Assembly (NCBI GenBank): GCA_010909165.1
Contig: MU008151.1
Location: 1,106,090 to 1,170,089 of the forward strand
Direction: 5' to 3'
DNA from: Anthoceros angustus
Lineage: Eukaryota > Streptophyta > Anthocerotopsida > Anthocerotales > Anthocerotaceae
DNA: 64,000 bases
The translations under genes were made by a program, and so were the position numbers. Within the stretch, counting starts at the first letter, position 1. Each line of letters begins with the position of its first letter. The notes below the pieces were generated by a model that saw nothing but the letters and a program-made list of their open reading frames with translations, was not told where the DNA came from and did not search any database. Shown piece by piece: positions 61,599 through 64,000 of this stretch.

Positions 61599-61681
61599 TA
61601 AGTGACCTGGGTTTTGCTTCATCTATGCTCCTACTCCTACTCGCTCTAAAGCTATCTAATTGCTTTGTGTCTTGACTGCAG
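61599..61681 (+). other. Intron-like segment
   Basis: A consensus 5' site (ACA/GTAAGTG) and a 3' site preceded by pyrimidines (TTGCTTTGTGTCTTGACTGCAG/GATCTG) lie about 83 bp apart with a CTAAT branch-like word. No coding exon on either side could be established, so this is only a candidate. Confidence 0.25.
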
Positions 61682-61842
61682 GATCTGTCTTGAGGATTAA
61701 GGAGGATGCTGCTCCTCCAAGATTACATGTGTAGTGAGGACTGATGACGAAGGCCTCCAGCCCTCCGACTCGAGAATCCAAAGGAAGTGTCCTCCGAGAC
61801 CAGTATAAATGAACTGAGCCGGATTAGGTAGTGGCATGTAGG

Positions 61843-62045
61843 CTAGTTGGGGTTAGATAGGAAAGTTCCAGACTCTCCTAACCCCGCACGTCGAACATGC
61901 TTCTCGCAACTCTTTGAAAGAGCTGCTAATATATCCGCAGGGTTTTCTTGTGTAGGCACATACTCCGAGCTTTTCGCTAACCTTCCGCTTGCGCTTGGGA
62001 TGCCGTGTTTGAGCTCGTGAAGTGAGATCAAGATTCGGAAGTGAG
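61843..62045 (-). pseudogene. Retrotransposon RNase H tail
   Basis: The minus frame contains SSEYVPTQENPADILAALSK followed by SCEKHVRRAGL. The pattern YVPT.ENPAD(I/L) marks the end of RNase H in several LTR element lineages, mostly copia-type. No LTR, RT or integrase is visible nearby, so it is an isolated remnant. Confidence 0.6.
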
Positions 62046-62730
62046 ATGAGGAGTCAAAGTGTGAGCCCTCTTCACTCGTAAGGTCACCAGAGGATCCTTC
62101 AACCTTAGCACTAAGGATCTAAATACTCCTATGTGTTTTTCGTTGAATCACCTCAATGCGCCATTACACTAATGACATTTCGTCCGCATACATGTCCTTC
62201 AACCTCTTGCAGATTTGTGTGACATTTCAACATTTCAACATGCCTCTACATTTCGGATGTTACGACTAACCATGCTTCGTGGAAATCCTCCTCAAGATTG
62301 GTTTTTTCAGCACTCGCATACTATGTAGATTATCGACGTGAAGGCCTATCGAAACTCTATACCTATCAAGGTTTATTAGAAATTAGCTCACAGGCGAGGT
62401 GCCACCGCGCCCTGATTGGCCATTTCATTAGGCCCCGACTTTGTGCCGCTAATATGCAAGAACTCTGCATATCATTGTATTACAAATCTTTATATGTAGC
62501 CTGCCAATCAGGCAGTTGTTCTAGTGTATTCCCATTGGAATTGCAGAAGGCTGCAATCCAAAAGGAACTACATTAGGATTCCTACCTAGATTCGCAGGTT
62601 GCTATAAAATTTTTCAACTGGTATACGCCCTGGCCTAGGGTTGAACTCACTACTCCAGCCATGGAGTAGCGAGATTGTATACATGTCCTGACCAGGCGGG
62701 TGTCCGCACGCTTTGGTGGCACGCAGCATA
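62046..62730. other. No recognisable gene
   Basis: AT-richer DNA with short frames, the longest 92 codons (62298-62576), lacking motifs. Confidence 0.4.
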
Positions 62731-62732
62731 AA

Positions 62733-62803
62733 AAAACCCTAAAACCCTAAAACCCTAAAACCCTAAAACCCTAAAACCCTAAAACCCTAAAACCCTAAAC
62801 CCT
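62733..62803. repeat. Interstitial telomere-like tract (CCCTAAAA)n
   Basis: Eight successive 8-bp CCCTAAAA units and a last 7-bp CCCTAAA unit. The complement is TTTTAGGG, one T longer than the usual plant repeat TTTAGGG. The tract is directly joined to the 3' end of a PPR reading frame on the minus strand. Confidence 0.95.
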
Positions 62804-63660
62804 TCTTCCAGCATGGCACTGTAAAGACAAAGCGCTTCCTGACCCATGTCCTGCTGGGAATATCCTGCTATCAAGGCATTCCATGTCACAACATCTTTTT
62901 GACTAAGTCTGTCGAAGACAATGTGGGCATCCTGTAGGCTGCCACACTTCACATACATGTTGACGAGGCTGCAGCCTACAACCATGTCCCGTTGAAGTCC
63001 TTCTTCTTCAATGTGTGCATGGAGCTGCATTCCCTTGTCCAAAGCTGGGCTGCCCAGACTTGCACATGCATGCAGGAGGCACACAAATGTTACAGAATCG
63101 GGTACAACCAGGCCTTCTTGTTGCATGGCACTGTGAAGGTCAAGAGCTGTCTGACCCATGCCCTTGTGGGAATAACCTGTTATCATGGCATTCCAGGTCG
63201 CCACGTTTTTCTGATGGAGTCTGTCAAACACTCTTTGAGCATCTTCCAAGCTGCCACACTTTGCATACATGTTTATCAAACTGTTAACCAGTAACATGTT
63301 GACCTGAAGCCTTTGGTCGCCGATATTTGCATGAAGCTTCTTACCCCTTTCCAAAGCTGGGGTTCCCATGCTTGCACAAGCCTGAAACAGGCACACAAAC
63401 GTCACAGTATCAGGTGCAACTTTTCCTTCTTCTTGCATAGCACTGTAAACACGAATCGCTTCCTGACCCATTCCCTTCTGGGAATATCCTGCTATCATGG
63501 CATTCCAAGTGGCCACATTTTTCTGATTAAGACTATTAAACACACACTGAGCATCCTGAAGAGTGCCACACTTTACATACATGTTTACCAGACTGCAGCC
63601 GACAACCACATCCATTTGAACTTTTCGTTCCACCATCTCTGCGTGAAGCCGCATCCCTTC
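62779..63660 (-). pseudogene. PPR gene fragment with intact frame, truncated by telomere-like tract
   Basis: PPR proteins bind organelle RNA through 31-36 residue helical repeats. The 291-codon minus frame from ATG 63654 has eight motifs in order S, P, L, S, P, L, S, P, for example VVGCSLVNMYVKCGTLQDAQ, NVATWNAMIAGYSQKGMGQE, TFVCLFQACASMGTPALERG, SLINMYAKCGSLEDAQRVFD, DVVTWNALIAGYSQQDMGQE. No frameshift inside. The first codons (KEGMRLHAEM) are mid-motif, with AT-rich non-coding DNA right behind 63660, and the last codons after AMLEEG come from the telomere-like tract (FRVLGF, stop). There is neither a targeting peptide nor an E domain, so it is a fragment truncated at both ends, unless upstream exons exist outside. 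It differs from the PPR fragments at 22-60 kb. Confidence 0.85.
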
Positions 63661-63744
63661 TTTAAAATTATAATATAATAATGGCCATCTCTATTAAACC
63701 CCATGAGATTGGCTCCAAGTGAACTCGACCACATAATAGAAGAA

Positions 63745-63870
63745 CTAGTATCATAGACCTTCCGGATTGTTTCTAATTAATAGAATGCCTTTGACTCCAA
63801 ACCCACAATCCACTATAGACCTTCTCGATTGTTTCTAATCAATAAAAATGTTTTTGACTCAAACCCTAAA
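63745..63870. repeat. Tandem duplication of about 63 bp
   Basis: CTATAGACCTTC.CGATTGTTTCTAAT.AATA..ATG..TTTGACTC.AAACCC occurs twice (about 63752-63805 and 63815-63870). Confidence 0.7.
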
Positions 63871-63995
63871 AAGCTCTCGGACTCGAACCCTTAAAAGCTC
63901 TGAACTCGAACCCTAAAAAAGCTCTTGACCTGAATTCTAAAAAGCTCTTGACTCAAACCCTAAAAAACTTCTGACTCGAACTGCGAATCTAGCCT
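63854..63995. repeat. Minisatellite with AACCCTAAAAAGCTCTTGACTCG units
   Basis: Five to six imperfect units of 23-26 bp. Each contains a telomere-like CCCTAAAA core, so it may derive from the same kind of tract as 62733-62803. Confidence 0.8.
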
Positions 63996-64000
63996 AGCCA

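Noticed and set aside
62298-62576. 92-codon plus frame as a gene
   Set aside because: No motif, no conservation within the window, AT-rich; compatible with chance.
1-64000. tRNA, rRNA or organelle DNA
   Set aside because: I saw no cloverleaf-forming tRNA sequence, no rRNA words and no plastid or mitochondrial genes; tRNA-like words are primer binding sites only.

Overview
This window looks like nuclear DNA of a land plant, most likely a seedless vascular plant (fern or lycophyte). The reasons are: many PLS-class pentatricopeptide repeat (PPR) sequences, including one intact run of eight motifs and one E domain; plant-type Ty3/gypsy and Ty1/copia LTR retrotransposons primed by initiator tRNA-Met; plant-like telomeric CCCTAAAA repeats; and no operons or ribosome binding sites. 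The species guess is inference. Almost nothing here is an intact gene. The window is a mosaic of decayed transposons and of rearranged, multiplied gene fragments.

Layout. 1-7.5 kb: anonymous, repeat-like DNA with minus-strand coding remnants I cannot identify. 7.5-16.5 kb: a full-length but heavily frameshifted Ty3/gypsy element on the minus strand, with two LTRs of about 550 bp, gag, reverse transcriptase (YIDD), RNase H and integrase. 16.5-17.9 kb: GC-rich remnant with a minus-strand initiator-Met primer binding site, probably a second LTR element. 17.9-28.2 kb: two copies of a segmental duplication carrying a VPS8-like N-terminal coding segment. Copy 1 is split by a Ty1/copia element (18.5-21.8 kb) and has a PPR fragment in place of part of its coding sequence. 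28-40 kb: fragments of PPR genes, of a ROCO-type gene (LRR - Roc GTPase - COR - coiled coil - C-terminal domain) and of a caspase-like gene, on both strands. 40.0-60.6 kb: a large imperfect inverted duplication (arms about 9-10 kb, spacer about 1.6 kb at 49.9-51.5 kb) holding two opposed ROCO copies, PPR fragments and caspase-like fragments. 60.6-64 kb: a hairpin, minisatellites, a retrotransposon tail, a TTTTAGGG-type telomeric tract, and the best-preserved PPR reading frame.

Most notable is the caspase-like family. Separate fragments together show a p20-like start, a Cys box reading KPKVFCFIINACRGTDN, and a p10-like segment reading FRDAEKGTKFILALVEAI. These resemble animal-type caspases (C14A) rather than plant metacaspases. 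In this locus they are mixed with ROCO GTPase fragments and PPR fragments. No intact copy lies in the window, so a functional parent gene elsewhere is inferred. Many apparent reading frames begin at TTG or GTG and are fragments, not genes.
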